Below are positions 8,455 through 16,081 of a DNA stretch of 64,000 nt, piece after piece; the stretch's first letter is position 1; each line of letters opens with the position of its first letter. The notes beneath the pieces are model-generated. The model had not been told where the DNA came from. It saw nothing but the letters and a program-made list of their open reading frames with translations, and made no database searches. Made by a program: the position numbers and the translations under genes. Origin of the DNA: Modicisalibacter radicis (GTDB lineage: Bacteria > Pseudomonadota > Gammaproteobacteria > Pseudomonadales > Halomonadaceae); the NCBI RefSeq assembly GCF_900961225.1, contig NZ_CAAHFN010000120.1, positions 1-64,000 on the forward strand, in the 5' to 3' direction.

Positions 8455-8976
8455 TCAGGGCAGGCAGTCGACCACGCCGTATTCACGATCGAGCCATTGG
8501 CCGATGACGTTGTCGCCGGAGAGGTGGTGGGCGTATTGGGTGTGCAGGCAGCGCACCTGGTCCCAGTTGCTGATACCGCCGATGCCGCGCTCGCGGAACA
8601 AGGCGTCGTAGCCGCGCGCCTCGGCCAGCCGGCGATGCGCCTCGCGCATGCTCGCCCAGCGGCGGGCGACGTAATCCTCGTGGCTGTGATGATAGGCGGC
8701 GAGGAACTCGGGCTCGTCCTGCAGGCGCGCCTCGAGCTGCTTGATCACGCCGGCGGCTTCGATGCGCGACAGCTCGACCTTGAGGCGCTCCGAGCACAGC
8801 CAGTAGAGCGTGGGAAACGGCTTGTCGTCGACGATCGACTCCATGCGCAGCACCAGCGGCGTGCCCTCGCCATCGCTGGCGGTGATCGCCTGGATGCCGC
8901 GCGGCGCGCGGCCCAGTTGCTCGGCGATCAGGGCCAGCTGTCGGTCGTCGGGGCGTTCATCGGTTCGGATCAGCAT
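8455..8976 (-). CDS. DUF501 family protein (173 aa)
   Basis: The sequence shows the DUF501 hallmarks: LGRAPRGIQAI near the start, FPTLYWLCSERL in the middle and HTQYAHHLSGDNVIGQWLD near the end. Function is unknown. The start is either ATG 8976 or the adjacent upstream GTG 8979. Its 5' end overlaps the 3' end of the upstream gene (8957-9274) by about 20 nt, so the two are probably co-transcribed. Confidence 0.8.
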   Translation of the reverse strand: MLIRTDERPDDRQLALIAEQLGRAPRGIQAITASDGEGTPLVLRMESIVDDKPFPTLYWLCSERLKVELSRIEAAGVIKQLEARLQDEPEFLAAYHHSHEDYVARRWASMREAHRRLAEARGYDALFRERGIGGISNWDQVRCLHTQYAHHLSGDNVIGQWLDREYGVVDCLP

Positions 8977-9274
8977 CACAGGGGCCCCGCAGGAATTTGT
9001 TCGAGCGCGCCACCGCGCGGAAGAAGGCCTGGTTGAGTTGCACCGGGGAGGGCGCGTAGCGCCACTGGCGTTCGCAGTAGTCGCCGGCGCGCGCGATCAG
9101 CGCATCGTAGAGGCGATTGAACGGCGCATCATAATCGTAAGGGTCGTCGCCGAACAAGCGGATGTGCGGGTAGTCGGCGAAGCGCTCGACGAAGTAGCGC
9201 TCGAGATCCGCTTCCACGGCACGGTGGCGCTCGATGTCGTCCGGGTCGATCCACAGGTCGTAACGAATGGCCAT
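8957..9274 (-). CDS. Uncharacterised protein (105 aa)
   Basis: The frame from MAIRYDLWID is rich in aromatic and charged residues (DYPHIRLFGDDPYDYDAPF, YCERQWRYAPSP) and looks like a genuine globular protein. I do not recognise the family. The 3' end runs about 20 nt into the DUF501 gene, which supports a real translationally linked pair. An alternative start 45 nt upstream exists but lacks a better ribosome site. No membrane segment or signal peptide. Confidence 0.65.
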   Translation of the reverse strand: MAIRYDLWIDPDDIERHRAVEADLERYFVERFADYPHIRLFGDDPYDYDAPFNRLYDALIARAGDYCERQWRYAPSPVQLNQAFFRAVARSNKFLRGPCDADPNR

Positions 9275-9322
9275 GCTCGTATCGCTCCGGGTCGGGTGGC
9301 GGCGCGCCGATGGGCGCAAGGC

Positions 9323-9790
9323 TTAGCGAGCCAGCGGGACGAGCCGCGCCGCGGTGAGCCGTGCGAGATCGGCGGTCGCCAGGCTGATTTCCAGGCCGCG
9401 GCGGCCGGCGCTGACGTGCAACTGCTCCAGCGACTCGGCGCTGGCGTCGATGAAGGTCGCCAGGCGCTGCTTCTGGCCCAGCGGGCTGATGCCGCCGACG
9501 ACATAGCCGGTGGCGCGCTCGGCGACGCCGGCCTCGGCCATGGCGGCCTTCTTGGCTCCGGCGGCGCGGGCCAGCGCCTTGAGGTCGAGGGTATGCGATA
9601 CCGGTACCAGCGCCACGGCCAGGCGCTTGCCGTCGAGCATCGCCAGCAGCGTCTTGAAGACCTCGTGTGGCGGCAATCCCAGGGCTTCGGCGGCTTCCAG
9701 ACCATAGGCCGGCGCCGCCGGATCGTGGCGGTATTCGCGCAGCGTGAAGGCGGCCCCGGCCTGCTCGAGAGCACGGATTGCCGGCGTCAC
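9323..9790 (-). CDS. ybaK: Cys-tRNA(Pro)/Cys-tRNA(Cys) deacylase YbaK (155 aa)
   Basis: A YbaK/EbsC-type editing domain. VFKTLLA contains the conserved lysine, VALVPVSHTLDLKALARAAGAKKAAM matches the family core, and GGISPLGQK is the diagnostic G-x-x-S/P loop. The enzyme hydrolyses Cys mischarged onto tRNA-Pro. The start is GTG 9790: its bases overlap the stop of the upstream thioesterase as GTGA, so the two genes are translationally coupled. E. coli YbaK is 159 aa. Confidence 0.93.
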   Translation of the reverse strand: MTPAIRALEQAGAAFTLREYRHDPAAPAYGLEAAEALGLPPHEVFKTLLAMLDGKRLAVALVPVSHTLDLKALARAAGAKKAAMAEAGVAERATGYVVGGISPLGQKQRLATFIDASAESLEQLHVSAGRRGLEISLATADLARLTAARLVPLAR

Positions 9791-10197
9791 GAGGCGAACA
9801 CCGCGGCGTCGATCAGGTGAGTCTCCAGCACCGCACGCACGTCCCCGGGGATCGGCCTGGCCCGCTTGGCCTGATGGTCGTAGTGGATCATCACCGTCCT
9901 GCCCTCGGCGCCCAGCCGGTCGTGCTGATACAGCGCCTGATCGACCGTGAACGAGCTCGAGCCGATCCACGACACGCCGGTACGGAGCTCGACCGGCGCG
10001 TTGAAATAGAGTTCGGCGCGGTATTCGACCTCGATGCGGGCGAGGATCAAGACCCATTTCCGCGGGTCCAGGTCGGGGGTGAACAACCGGCAGATGTCGT
10101 TGCGCGCGAACTCGAACCACACCGGGATGCGAGTATTGTTGATATGTCCCAACGCATCGGTGTCGCTGAAGGTCGGGTCCAGGGTACGGGTGAACAT
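9787..10197 (-). CDS. Acyl-CoA thioesterase, 4HBT hotdog family (136 aa)
   Basis: SDTDALGHINNTRIPVWFEFAR is the signature of 4-hydroxybenzoyl-CoA-type hotdog thioesterases (YbgC/FadM group). The second Asp and the His-Ile-Asn-Asn segment form the active site. ATG 10197 was chosen because AAGGAG sits about 7 nt upstream; another ATG at 10218 lacks a site. It ends in a GTGA overlap with ybaK. Its acyl-CoA substrate is unknown; the link with ybaK is transcriptional and not obviously metabolic. Confidence 0.85.
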   Translation of the reverse strand: MFTRTLDPTFSDTDALGHINNTRIPVWFEFARNDICRLFTPDLDPRKWVLILARIEVEYRAELYFNAPVELRTGVSWIGSSSFTVDQALYQHDRLGAEGRTVMIHYDHQAKRARPIPGDVRAVLETHLIDAAVFAS

Positions 10198-10245
10198 GGT
10201 CGGCTCCTTGTCGGCCACTCAGAATCCAACGCCCCGCGGGCGCGG

Positions 10246-11061
10246 TCAAGTCAGGCGCGCCGGCTCGGCGGAGGCGAGCAGGGCCCGCAGGCGCGTCCAG
10301 GCCCACAGCCACAGCGTGGCGACGAGAAAGCCGGCCAGGGTGCCCAGCGCGAGCCCCCAGGCGGGATAGGTCAGCGAGACGCAGAGCGCGTAGCACAGCA
10401 GCGCCCCCAGGCCGGCCGGATAGTGCTTGATGACGGTCGCCGTGGGTGCGGCGCCGTGACCCAGATGCAGGATGACCAGAAACGGGAAGAAGGTGACCGG
10501 GAAGGCCGAAAGCAGTCCCGCCCAGGCCGGCGGCAGCACATGCGCCAGGCCGGTGATCAGGAAGATGATCGCGGCGGCCAGCGCGGCCCGGAAGACCAGC
10601 GCCGACCAGGAAAACTCGCTCCGGGTGGCGGTGCGTCGTTCGGGAATGCGCCGATAGAGGGTGCTGAACAGCGCGATCGCGACCAGGGTGGTCAGGCTGC
10701 CGCTGACGCGGGTGAAGTCGACTCTGGCCAGGGCCGCGCTGACCGCCAGCCAGCAGGCCAGGCCGCCGGCGCTGCCGGCCAGCACGCCGGCGAGGCCGTT
10801 GCGGCGGCCGCACAGCAGGTAGCCGGCTCCCAGGGCGAGGGTGGCGGTGAAGCCGGCCAGGGTATACACCGCGCTGTCGGCGGCGAATCGGGGGCCGATC
10901 TCGAGGCCGATGAAGAACAGCGCCACGGCCGTGCCCAGCGGGTAGCCCGACAGCAGCCCGGCGACACGCGTGCTGATGCGTTCGGCGATCAGCGAAAGGC
11001 CCAGCACGATGCCCACCGAGACCAGCAGCTTGGAAACCTGCCAGGCGAGAGGAACCTCCAT
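10246..11061 (-). CDS. Multi-pass inner-membrane protein, unknown (271 aa)
   Basis: About eight hydrophobic segments can be read (roughly 8-24, 33-50, 63-82, 90-108, 118-130, 150-172, 178-196, 212-250). The sequence has a two-half feel with repeated LLSGYPLGTAVALFFIGLE and LLSAFPVTFFPFLVILHLG. Such an internal duplication (L-L-S-x-[YF]-P) recalls GlpM/DUF3147-like small membrane proteins, but I cannot assign it firmly. Start MEVPLAW at 11061 follows GGAG. It runs in the same direction as the thioesterase-ybaK pair, 48 bp upstream of it. Confidence 0.7.
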   Translation of the reverse strand: MEVPLAWQVSKLLVSVGIVLGLSLIAERISTRVAGLLSGYPLGTAVALFFIGLEIGPRFAADSAVYTLAGFTATLALGAGYLLCGRRNGLAGVLAGSAGGLACWLAVSAALARVDFTRVSGSLTTLVAIALFSTLYRRIPERRTATRSEFSWSALVFRAALAAAIIFLITGLAHVLPPAWAGLLSAFPVTFFPFLVILHLGHGAAPTATVIKHYPAGLGALLCYALCVSLTYPAWGLALGTLAGFLVATLWLWAWTRLRALLASAEPARLT

Positions 11062-11131
11062 CGATGAATCTCCAGGGTGAAAGTGTACTTGGCCGGGCGT
11101 GGGCGGTCGTCGCGCCGACGCTGGAACGCGA

Positions 11132-11557
11132 CTAGACGAGCCGCCGGCTGTTCTGGTCGACAAAAGCCAGCTCGAGCGGCTCGCGCAACGGTTCGTGGAG
11201 GTGGTCGGGCAGCGCGGCGAGCGCATCCTGCGGGCTATCGAAAGCGCGGTTACGCAGCCAGCAATAGGCCCAGGCGCAGGCCTCGAATTCGTCGCGGGGC
11301 CGCGGCCGGCCGGGCATCTGCACCAGCAGGAACAGCGCGGTGCGTGCCGCCCACAGCGGCGGCTGGGTATCGCCGCTCCAGGCGGTCAACGTGGCGCCAT
11401 CGGGGGTATCCTCGGGTTCGCCGAGCTTGGCCAGGCGTGCGGTGTCGCCGAGGATCATCGCCAGCCGGTCGGGGCTGGCCTCGCCGATCAGCAACCAGTG
11501 GCCGACCAGCCGCGAGGCGCCGCGCATGGCCTTGGCATAGAAGGTGGCTTCAGGCAT
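11132..11557 (-). CDS. Uncharacterised cytoplasmic protein (141 aa)
   Basis: The frame begins MPEATFYAKAMRGASRLVGH. It has a regular globular composition with an alpha-helical middle (TPDGATLTAWSGDTQPPLWA, FEACAWAYCWLRNRAF). There is no signal peptide or membrane helix. I do not recognise a domain. It is divergent from the aminotransferase gene starting at 11606, with only 48 bp between the starts, so their promoters must overlap. Confidence 0.65.
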   Translation of the reverse strand: MPEATFYAKAMRGASRLVGHWLLIGEASPDRLAMILGDTARLAKLGEPEDTPDGATLTAWSGDTQPPLWAARTALFLLVQMPGRPRPRDEFEACAWAYCWLRNRAFDSPQDALAALPDHLHEPLREPLELAFVDQNSRRLV

Positions 11558-11605
11558 CTTCAATCTCTCATCGTTATTCGGCCCTTTGACAACGCGGGAG
11601 CCCGC

Positions 11606-12754
11606 ATGCGCTTCGATTTTGCCACGTCCATCGACCGTCGCCAGTATGCCTCGAAGAAATGGCTGCGCTACGCCGACGATGTATTGCCCCTGTGGGTCGC
11701 CGACATGGACTTCGTGTCGCCGCCGGCGGTCGTCGAAGCGCTGAAGACGCGGGTCGCGCATGGCGTGTTCGGCTACGACGCGATGCCCGACAGCCTGCGC
11801 CATACGCTCTGTGAATGGAGCGCGCGGCATTACGACTGGCCGATCGAGCCCGACTGGCAGGTATGGCTGCCCGGCGTGGTGCCGGCGCTGCACCTGGCCT
11901 GCCTGGCCTTGACCGAGCCGGGCGATGGGGTGCTGACGCTGACGCCGATCTATCCGCCGTTTCTCAAGGTCGCCGAGCACAGTGGACGCATCGCCCAGGT
12001 GGCGCCGTTGGCGGAACCGGCCGCGGGCGAGCCGTGGCGGCTGACCCGGGAGGCGCTGGAAGCCTCGATCACCCCGCAGACACGGCTGCTGCTGTGGTGC
12101 CATCCGCACAACCCCACCGGACGAGTCTGGGATCGCCAGGAGCTGGCGCTGCTCGCCGAGCTGGCCGAGCGCCATGACCTGACGATCGTCTCCGACGAGC
12201 TGCATTGCGACCTGATCCTGGATGACGAACCGCATCGCCCGTTGGCCGCGCTTCACCCCGAGCTGGCCGCGCGCATCATCACGCTATGGGCGCCCTCGAA
12301 AACCTTCAATATCGCTGGCCTGGGCTGCGCCTGCGCGGTGATCCCCGACGCCAAGCTGCGCCGCCGCTGGCAGTCGACCATGAGCGGCCTGATGCCCGAG
12401 GTCAACCTGCTGGGGCTGCTAGCCGCCGAGGCCGCCTATCGCGACGGCGAACCCTGGCGCCAGGCATTGCTCGAGGTCCTGCGCGGCAATCGACAGCGCC
12501 TCGCCGAGCGTCTGGCGGCTTGGCCGGGTGTCGAGTGCCGACTGCCCGAGGCCACCTACCTGGCCTGGCTCGACCTGCGCGGCGCAGGGCTTGGCGACAA
12601 TCCCCAGCAGGCCCTGCTCGAGCGGGCCCGGGTCGCGCTCTCCGACGGCGCCGATTTCGGTTGGCCGGGTTTCGCCCGGCTCAATTTCGGCACTACGCCG
12701 GAGCGACTCGAAGCCGCTCTGCAACGCCTGGATGACGTTCTCGGCAAATCTTGA
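11606..12754 (+). CDS. PatB/MalY-type cystathionine beta-lyase (C-S lyase), 382 aa
   Basis: A fold-type I PLP enzyme. It starts MRFDFATSIDRRQYASKKW, typical of PatB/MalY proteins, and contains LPLWVADMDF, CHPHNPTGRVW and SDELHCDLI. The PLP-binding lysine is Lys232 in APSKTFNIAGL. These enzymes release sulfide or thiols from cystathionine or cysteine conjugates. E. coli MalY also modulates MalT, but nothing suggests that here. ATG 11606 follows GGGAG with 5 nt spacing. Confidence 0.9.
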   Translation: MRFDFATSIDRRQYASKKWLRYADDVLPLWVADMDFVSPPAVVEALKTRVAHGVFGYDAMPDSLRHTLCEWSARHYDWPIEPDWQVWLPGVVPALHLACLALTEPGDGVLTLTPIYPPFLKVAEHSGRIAQVAPLAEPAAGEPWRLTREALEASITPQTRLLLWCHPHNPTGRVWDRQELALLAELAERHDLTIVSDELHCDLILDDEPHRPLAALHPELAARIITLWAPSKTFNIAGLGCACAVIPDAKLRRRWQSTMSGLMPEVNLLGLLAAEAAYRDGEPWRQALLEVLRGNRQRLAERLAAWPGVECRLPEATYLAWLDLRGAGLGDNPQQALLERARVALSDGADFGWPGFARLNFGTTPERLEAALQRLDDVLGKS

Positions 12755-12795
12755 TCGCGGACAAGACAGCAGCGCGGCGATCGCTTACCATCAAA

Positions 12796-12810
12796 CGATA
12801 ACAATTATCG
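12796..12810. promoter_or_regulatory. Fur-box-like palindrome
   Basis: AACGATAACAATTATCGTT (12794-12812) is a perfect 8-bp inverted repeat around CAA. In the 7-1-7 alignment, CGATAAC-A-ATTATCG matches the Fur core TGATAAT-N-ATTATCA at 11 of 14 positions. It lies 16 bp upstream of the ATG at 12828, where a repressor would block transcription or initiation. Confidence 0.55.
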
Positions 12811-12827
12811 TTACGGAGGTGGTGGCC

Positions 12828-13022
12828 ATGATCGATGACAGCCAACGCGACGCTTGGCCTGACTGGCAGCGCTGGGTGGACCGGCTGCATTACCAGGCCT
12901 GGCAACTGAATGGCGGCTGCCTGCGTGGAGCCCGTGCAACGACGCCGCAGCAGGAGGGCGATCCGGCGACCGCCGCCCGCCACCGAGTGGCGCCCGGGCT
13001 GCGTGGCTGGCGCCGCGGATAG
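12828..13022 (+). CDS. Small ORF, possibly iron-regulated (64 aa)
   Basis: ATG 12828 has an excellent GGAGG site 9-13 nt upstream and a Fur-like palindrome just before it. The first 33 residues (MIDDSQRDAWPDWQRWVDRL...) look protein-like and Trp-rich. The second half is Arg/Gly/Ala-rich and could be low-quality coding sequence or a degraded tail. I do not recognise a family; it is not HemP-like. Expression control is the best argument that it is real. An 8-bp GC stem (13068-13075 with 13084-13091) lies after it but lacks a T-tract. Confidence 0.5.
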   Translation: MIDDSQRDAWPDWQRWVDRLHYQAWQLNGGCLRGARATTPQQEGDPATAARHRVAPGLRGWRRG

Positions 13023-13096
13023 GCGGCGACCCGGGGCGTCACAGCGACTCGGCGCGTGCCTCGCCGGGGCCCGACCGTCGCCTGTCGGGCCGTGCA

Positions 13097-14023
13097 TCAA
13101 TAGAGCAGTGCGAACAGCTTGCGGCGATAGGCGACGGTCAGCGGATGCTCGGCGCCCAGGGCGTCGAAGACCCTCAGCAGTGTCTTGCGGGCGGCATCGT
13201 CGCCGTAGGCGCGGTCACGCTTGACCAGCCCCAGCAGGCCTTCGAGGCCCTCCTCGTAGTGGCCGTCGGCGACCTGACGCAGCGCACGCTTGAAGCATGC
13301 CTCACTGTCGTCGCGGTCTTCGAGCGCGGCAATTTCCTCGGCGCTCGGTGCTTCCTCGCCGAACTCGATACGCGCCCGGACGCCACGCGCCTTGGCGGCG
13401 TCGCGATGCTCCGGCGGCAGGTTGTCGAGCAGCGCCCGGGCTTCGTCGGCCCGGCCCTCGCCGACCAGGGCGCTGGCCAAGCCAATCTGGTAGTCGTGAT
13501 AATCGGGGTAGTCCTGTACCAGCTGCTCGTAGATGGTCCGCGCCGTGGCGCTGTCACCGTCGGCCAGAGCGGCCTCGGCCTGCTCCTCGGGGCTGGCTTC
13601 GGCGTCCTGGGGGGCGCTCAGGTATTGCGCCAGCCAGTCGCGGATCTGCTTTTCGGGCAGCGCGCCCTGGAACTGGTCGTAGAGCTGGCCCTGCATGATC
13701 AGCTTGACGTCGGGTACCGAACGGATGCCCAACTGGGCGGCGATCTGCTGGTTGTCCTCGATGTTGAGCTTGGCTAGCACGAAGTTGCCGGCATACTCAT
13801 GGGCCAGTTTCTCGAGCACCGGGGTGAGACTCTTGCAGGGTTCGCACCAAGGCGCCCAGCAGTCGAGCACCACCGGGATCTGCATCGAGCCTTCCAGCAC
13901 CACCTGCTGGAAGTTCGTCATGTCGATGTCCACGATGTACTGCGACGGATCTGCCTGAGCCGCAGGTGCCTCGGATTGGGGCGTGCTTAGCGGGTCTCCG
14001 GTGCGGGGATCGACGATCGGCAT
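13097..14023 (-). CDS. cnoX: Thioredoxin-domain co-chaperone CnoX/YbbN (308 aa)
   Basis: The N-terminal thioredoxin domain (about 30-140) has WCEPCK with both cysteines (Cys60, Cys63), unlike E. coli CnoX, which has lost one. The C-terminal part (about 150-305) is a TPR-like helical region (AALADGDSATARTIYEQL, QIGLASALVGEGRADEAR). In E. coli this protein holds oxidatively damaged clients and hands them to GroEL or DnaK. The intact CxxC suggests it may also have redox activity, as reported for some homologues. Confidence 0.92.
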   Translation of the reverse strand: MPIVDPRTGDPLSTPQSEAPAAQADPSQYIVDIDMTNFQQVVLEGSMQIPVVLDCWAPWCEPCKSLTPVLEKLAHEYAGNFVLAKLNIEDNQQIAAQLGIRSVPDVKLIMQGQLYDQFQGALPEKQIRDWLAQYLSAPQDAEASPEEQAEAALADGDSATARTIYEQLVQDYPDYHDYQIGLASALVGEGRADEARALLDNLPPEHRDAAKARGVRARIEFGEEAPSAEEIAALEDRDDSEACFKRALRQVADGHYEEGLEGLLGLVKRDRAYGDDAARKTLLRVFDALGAEHPLTVAYRRKLFALLY

Positions 14024-14142
14024 AGCGATAGGCCTTGATTGACGGGAAATTTACCCAGTTATGCGGGCGGCGGGGCGTCTATTCAAGGGCGCCTCACGGG
14101 ACCCGCGCCTTGCGGCGCACACGACGAGACGAGGATAACGAC

Positions 14143-14931
14143 ATGCCACACTGGCGTCGCTGGGGGGCGGGCCTGATGCTCGGCCTGGGACTGCTGCTCG
14201 GTGGCCCGCTGGCCATGCTGGCCGGGCCGGAGATCGAGCTCGAGGGCAACTGGGCGACCAGCGACCGTTCTTCGGCGGGGCTTGCCCCCGATCCGACGCT
14301 GGCGCGTGAGGCGGTGGTCCAGATCTATGCCGCGCGGGCCTTCGCCTGGCGCGGGGCCTTCGGCACGCACACCTGGCTGGCGATCAAGCCGGCCGGGGCG
14401 CAGCGCTACCGGGTGCTGCAGGTCACCGGCTGGCGCCGCCCGGCAGTGTCGGTGCGTACCGGGGTTCCCGATCGCGCCTGGTTCGGGAGTCTCCCCGCGC
14501 TGGTCGCCGACTATCGCGGCGAGGCGGCCACGGCTCTGATCCCGGCCATCGAGGCGGCCGTCGAGAGTTACCCGTTTCGCGATCGCTACCGCGTATGGCC
14601 GGGGCCCAACAGCAATACCTTCGTGGCATGGGTGATTCGCCAGGTCCCGGGGCTCGAGGTCGCGTTGCCGCCGACGGCCGTCGGCAAGGATTACCTTGGC
14701 GAGGGCTTCGTCGCGCGCGCCCCCAGCGGTAGCGGCTATCAGGCTTCGCTGAACGGGGTGCTGGGCGTCACCCTGGCATGGGCCGAGGGCTTCGAGGTGA
14801 ACCTGCTGGGGCTGACGCTGGGCGTCGATGTGACGCGACCGGCGCTCAAGTTGCCGGGCATCGGTCGGGTGGGGATGGCGCGTCCGGTGGCGGGGGGCGA
14901 TCCAGCCGCCGGCGGTGAACGAGGCGATTGA
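14143..14931 (+). CDS. DUF3750 family protein (262 aa)
   Basis: An N-terminal hydrophobic segment (residues 5-29) could be a signal anchor. The body has the DUF3750 core: FGTHTWLAIKP, the YPFRDRYRVWPGPNSNTFVAWV block and a C-terminal glycine-rich part. The spacing of His, Tyr and the PGPNSNTF loop is reminiscent of NlpC/P60-like permuted papain folds, but that is speculation. ATG 14143 follows GAGG with about 8 nt spacing. No operon partner; it converges on the tRNA gene. Confidence 0.8.
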   Translation: MPHWRRWGAGLMLGLGLLLGGPLAMLAGPEIELEGNWATSDRSSAGLAPDPTLAREAVVQIYAARAFAWRGAFGTHTWLAIKPAGAQRYRVLQVTGWRRPAVSVRTGVPDRAWFGSLPALVADYRGEAATALIPAIEAAVESYPFRDRYRVWPGPNSNTFVAWVIRQVPGLEVALPPTAVGKDYLGEGFVARAPSGSGYQASLNGVLGVTLAWAEGFEVNLLGLTLGVDVTRPALKLPGIGRVGMARPVAGGDPAAGGERGD

Positions 14932-14960
14932 GTCGTCAGCTACGTGAAGGGCAGGCACAA

Positions 14961-14989
14961 AAAAGCCGACACGTTTCGTGTCGGCTTTT
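14961..14989. terminator. Bidirectional terminator between DUF3750 and tRNA-fMet
   Basis: AAAAGCCGACACG (14961-14973) pairs fully with CGTGTCGGCTTTT (14977-14989) around TTT. A T-run follows on either strand, so it can end both the + strand DUF3750 mRNA and the - strand tRNA transcript. Confidence 0.92.
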
Positions 14990-14995
14990 CATGTT

Positions 14996-15072
<77 letters not shown>

Positions 15073-15088
15073 TCAGATCGTGCCGCAC

Positions 15089-15116
15089 ATATTACCAGCA
15101 AATTCCGCAACGTCAA
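15089..15116 (-). promoter_or_regulatory. Sigma-70 promoter of tRNA-fMet
   Basis: On the - strand, TTGACG (15111-15116) and TAATAT (15089-15094) are separated by 16 bp, followed by a GC-rich discriminator (GTGCGGC). The expected start lies about 10 nt before the tRNA 5' end. GC-rich discriminators are typical of stringently controlled stable-RNA promoters. Confidence 0.75.
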
Positions 15117-15245
15117 GCGTTTGCCGGATGTTCGCGCAGACCCGGTAGTCTCGACCATACTGACTCCAGGCGGCTCCATTGGCCTTGCCTAAGACGTCAT
15201 GGAAATCGACGTTGGTCCCATAGAAATGACTCAGGGGGAGACAAG

Positions 15246-15992
15246 ATGACACAAACAGCACCCGTCGCCTGGGTAACCGGCGGTACCGGCGGCATCGGCA
15301 CCGCGATTTGCCGCGCCATGGCCAAGGAGGGCTATCAGGTCGTGGCGGGTTATCACAATCCCGAAAAAGCCAAGCATTGGCTGGAAGAGCAGCGCGCCGA
15401 GGGGTTCGAGAACATCGCCCTGTCCGGTGCCAATCTGATCGACTACGAGGACTGCGAAGCCGGCGTGCGCGAGATTCGCGAAAAGTTCGGTCCGGTCAGC
15501 GTGCTGGTCAATTGCGCCGGCATCACCCGCGACACCACGCTCAAGAAGATGAGTCCCGAACAATGGGGGGAGGTCATCAACTGCAATCTCAACAGCGTCT
15601 TCAATACCTGTCGCTGCGTGCTCGGGGACATGCTCGAGAACGGCTACGGTCGTATCGTCAACATCTCCTCGATCAACGGGCGCAAGGGCCAGTTCGGTCA
15701 GGCCAACTATTCGGCGGCCAAGGCCGGGATGCACGGCCTGACCATGTCGCTGGCCCAGGAGACCGCGACCAAGGGCATCACCGTCAATACCCTCTCTCCC
15801 GGCTACATCGCCACTGACATGATCATGAAGATACCCGAGAAGATCCGCGAGTCGATACGCGAGGGCATACCGGTCAAGCGCTTCGGCGAGCCCGAGGAGA
15901 TCGCACGGGCGGTGTGCTTCCTGGCCGACCGGGACTCGGGGTTCATTACCGGGGCCAACCTGGATATCAACGGCGGGCAGTTCATGGGCTGA
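15246..15992 (+). CDS. phaB: Acetoacetyl-CoA reductase PhaB (248 aa)
   Basis: A short-chain dehydrogenase with TGGTGGIG (11-18) for NADPH and the catalytic Ser142, Tyr155 and Lys159 (NISSINGRKGQFGQANYSAAK). That block and GFDPxxL-type features favour PhaB over FabG; the length equals the usual 246-248. It reduces acetoacetyl-CoA to (R)-3-hydroxybutyryl-CoA, the precursor of polyhydroxybutyrate storage granules. ATG 15246 follows GGGGGAG. No phaA or phaC neighbour is present, so the PHB genes are dispersed, as is common in Halomonas. A FabG-type role cannot be fully excluded. Confidence 0.88.
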   Translation: MTQTAPVAWVTGGTGGIGTAICRAMAKEGYQVVAGYHNPEKAKHWLEEQRAEGFENIALSGANLIDYEDCEAGVREIREKFGPVSVLVNCAGITRDTTLKKMSPEQWGEVINCNLNSVFNTCRCVLGDMLENGYGRIVNISSINGRKGQFGQANYSAAKAGMHGLTMSLAQETATKGITVNTLSPGYIATDMIMKIPEKIRESIREGIPVKRFGEPEEIARAVCFLADRDSGFITGANLDINGGQFMG

Positions 15993-16021
15993 AAGGGACG
16001 CCCGGCACCCTTCGGCCACAG

Positions 16022-16053
16022 AGCGGCTCTCGTATCAGCGGGGGCCGCTTTTT
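16022..16053 (+). terminator. Probable intrinsic terminator after phaB
   Basis: AGCGGC (16022-16027) can pair with GCCGCT (16044-16049), followed by TTTTTC. The 16-nt loop is long, so the call is moderate. Confidence 0.5.
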
Positions 16054-16081
16054 CATGGGTCGACGGGCATGGCTCGGGCGT

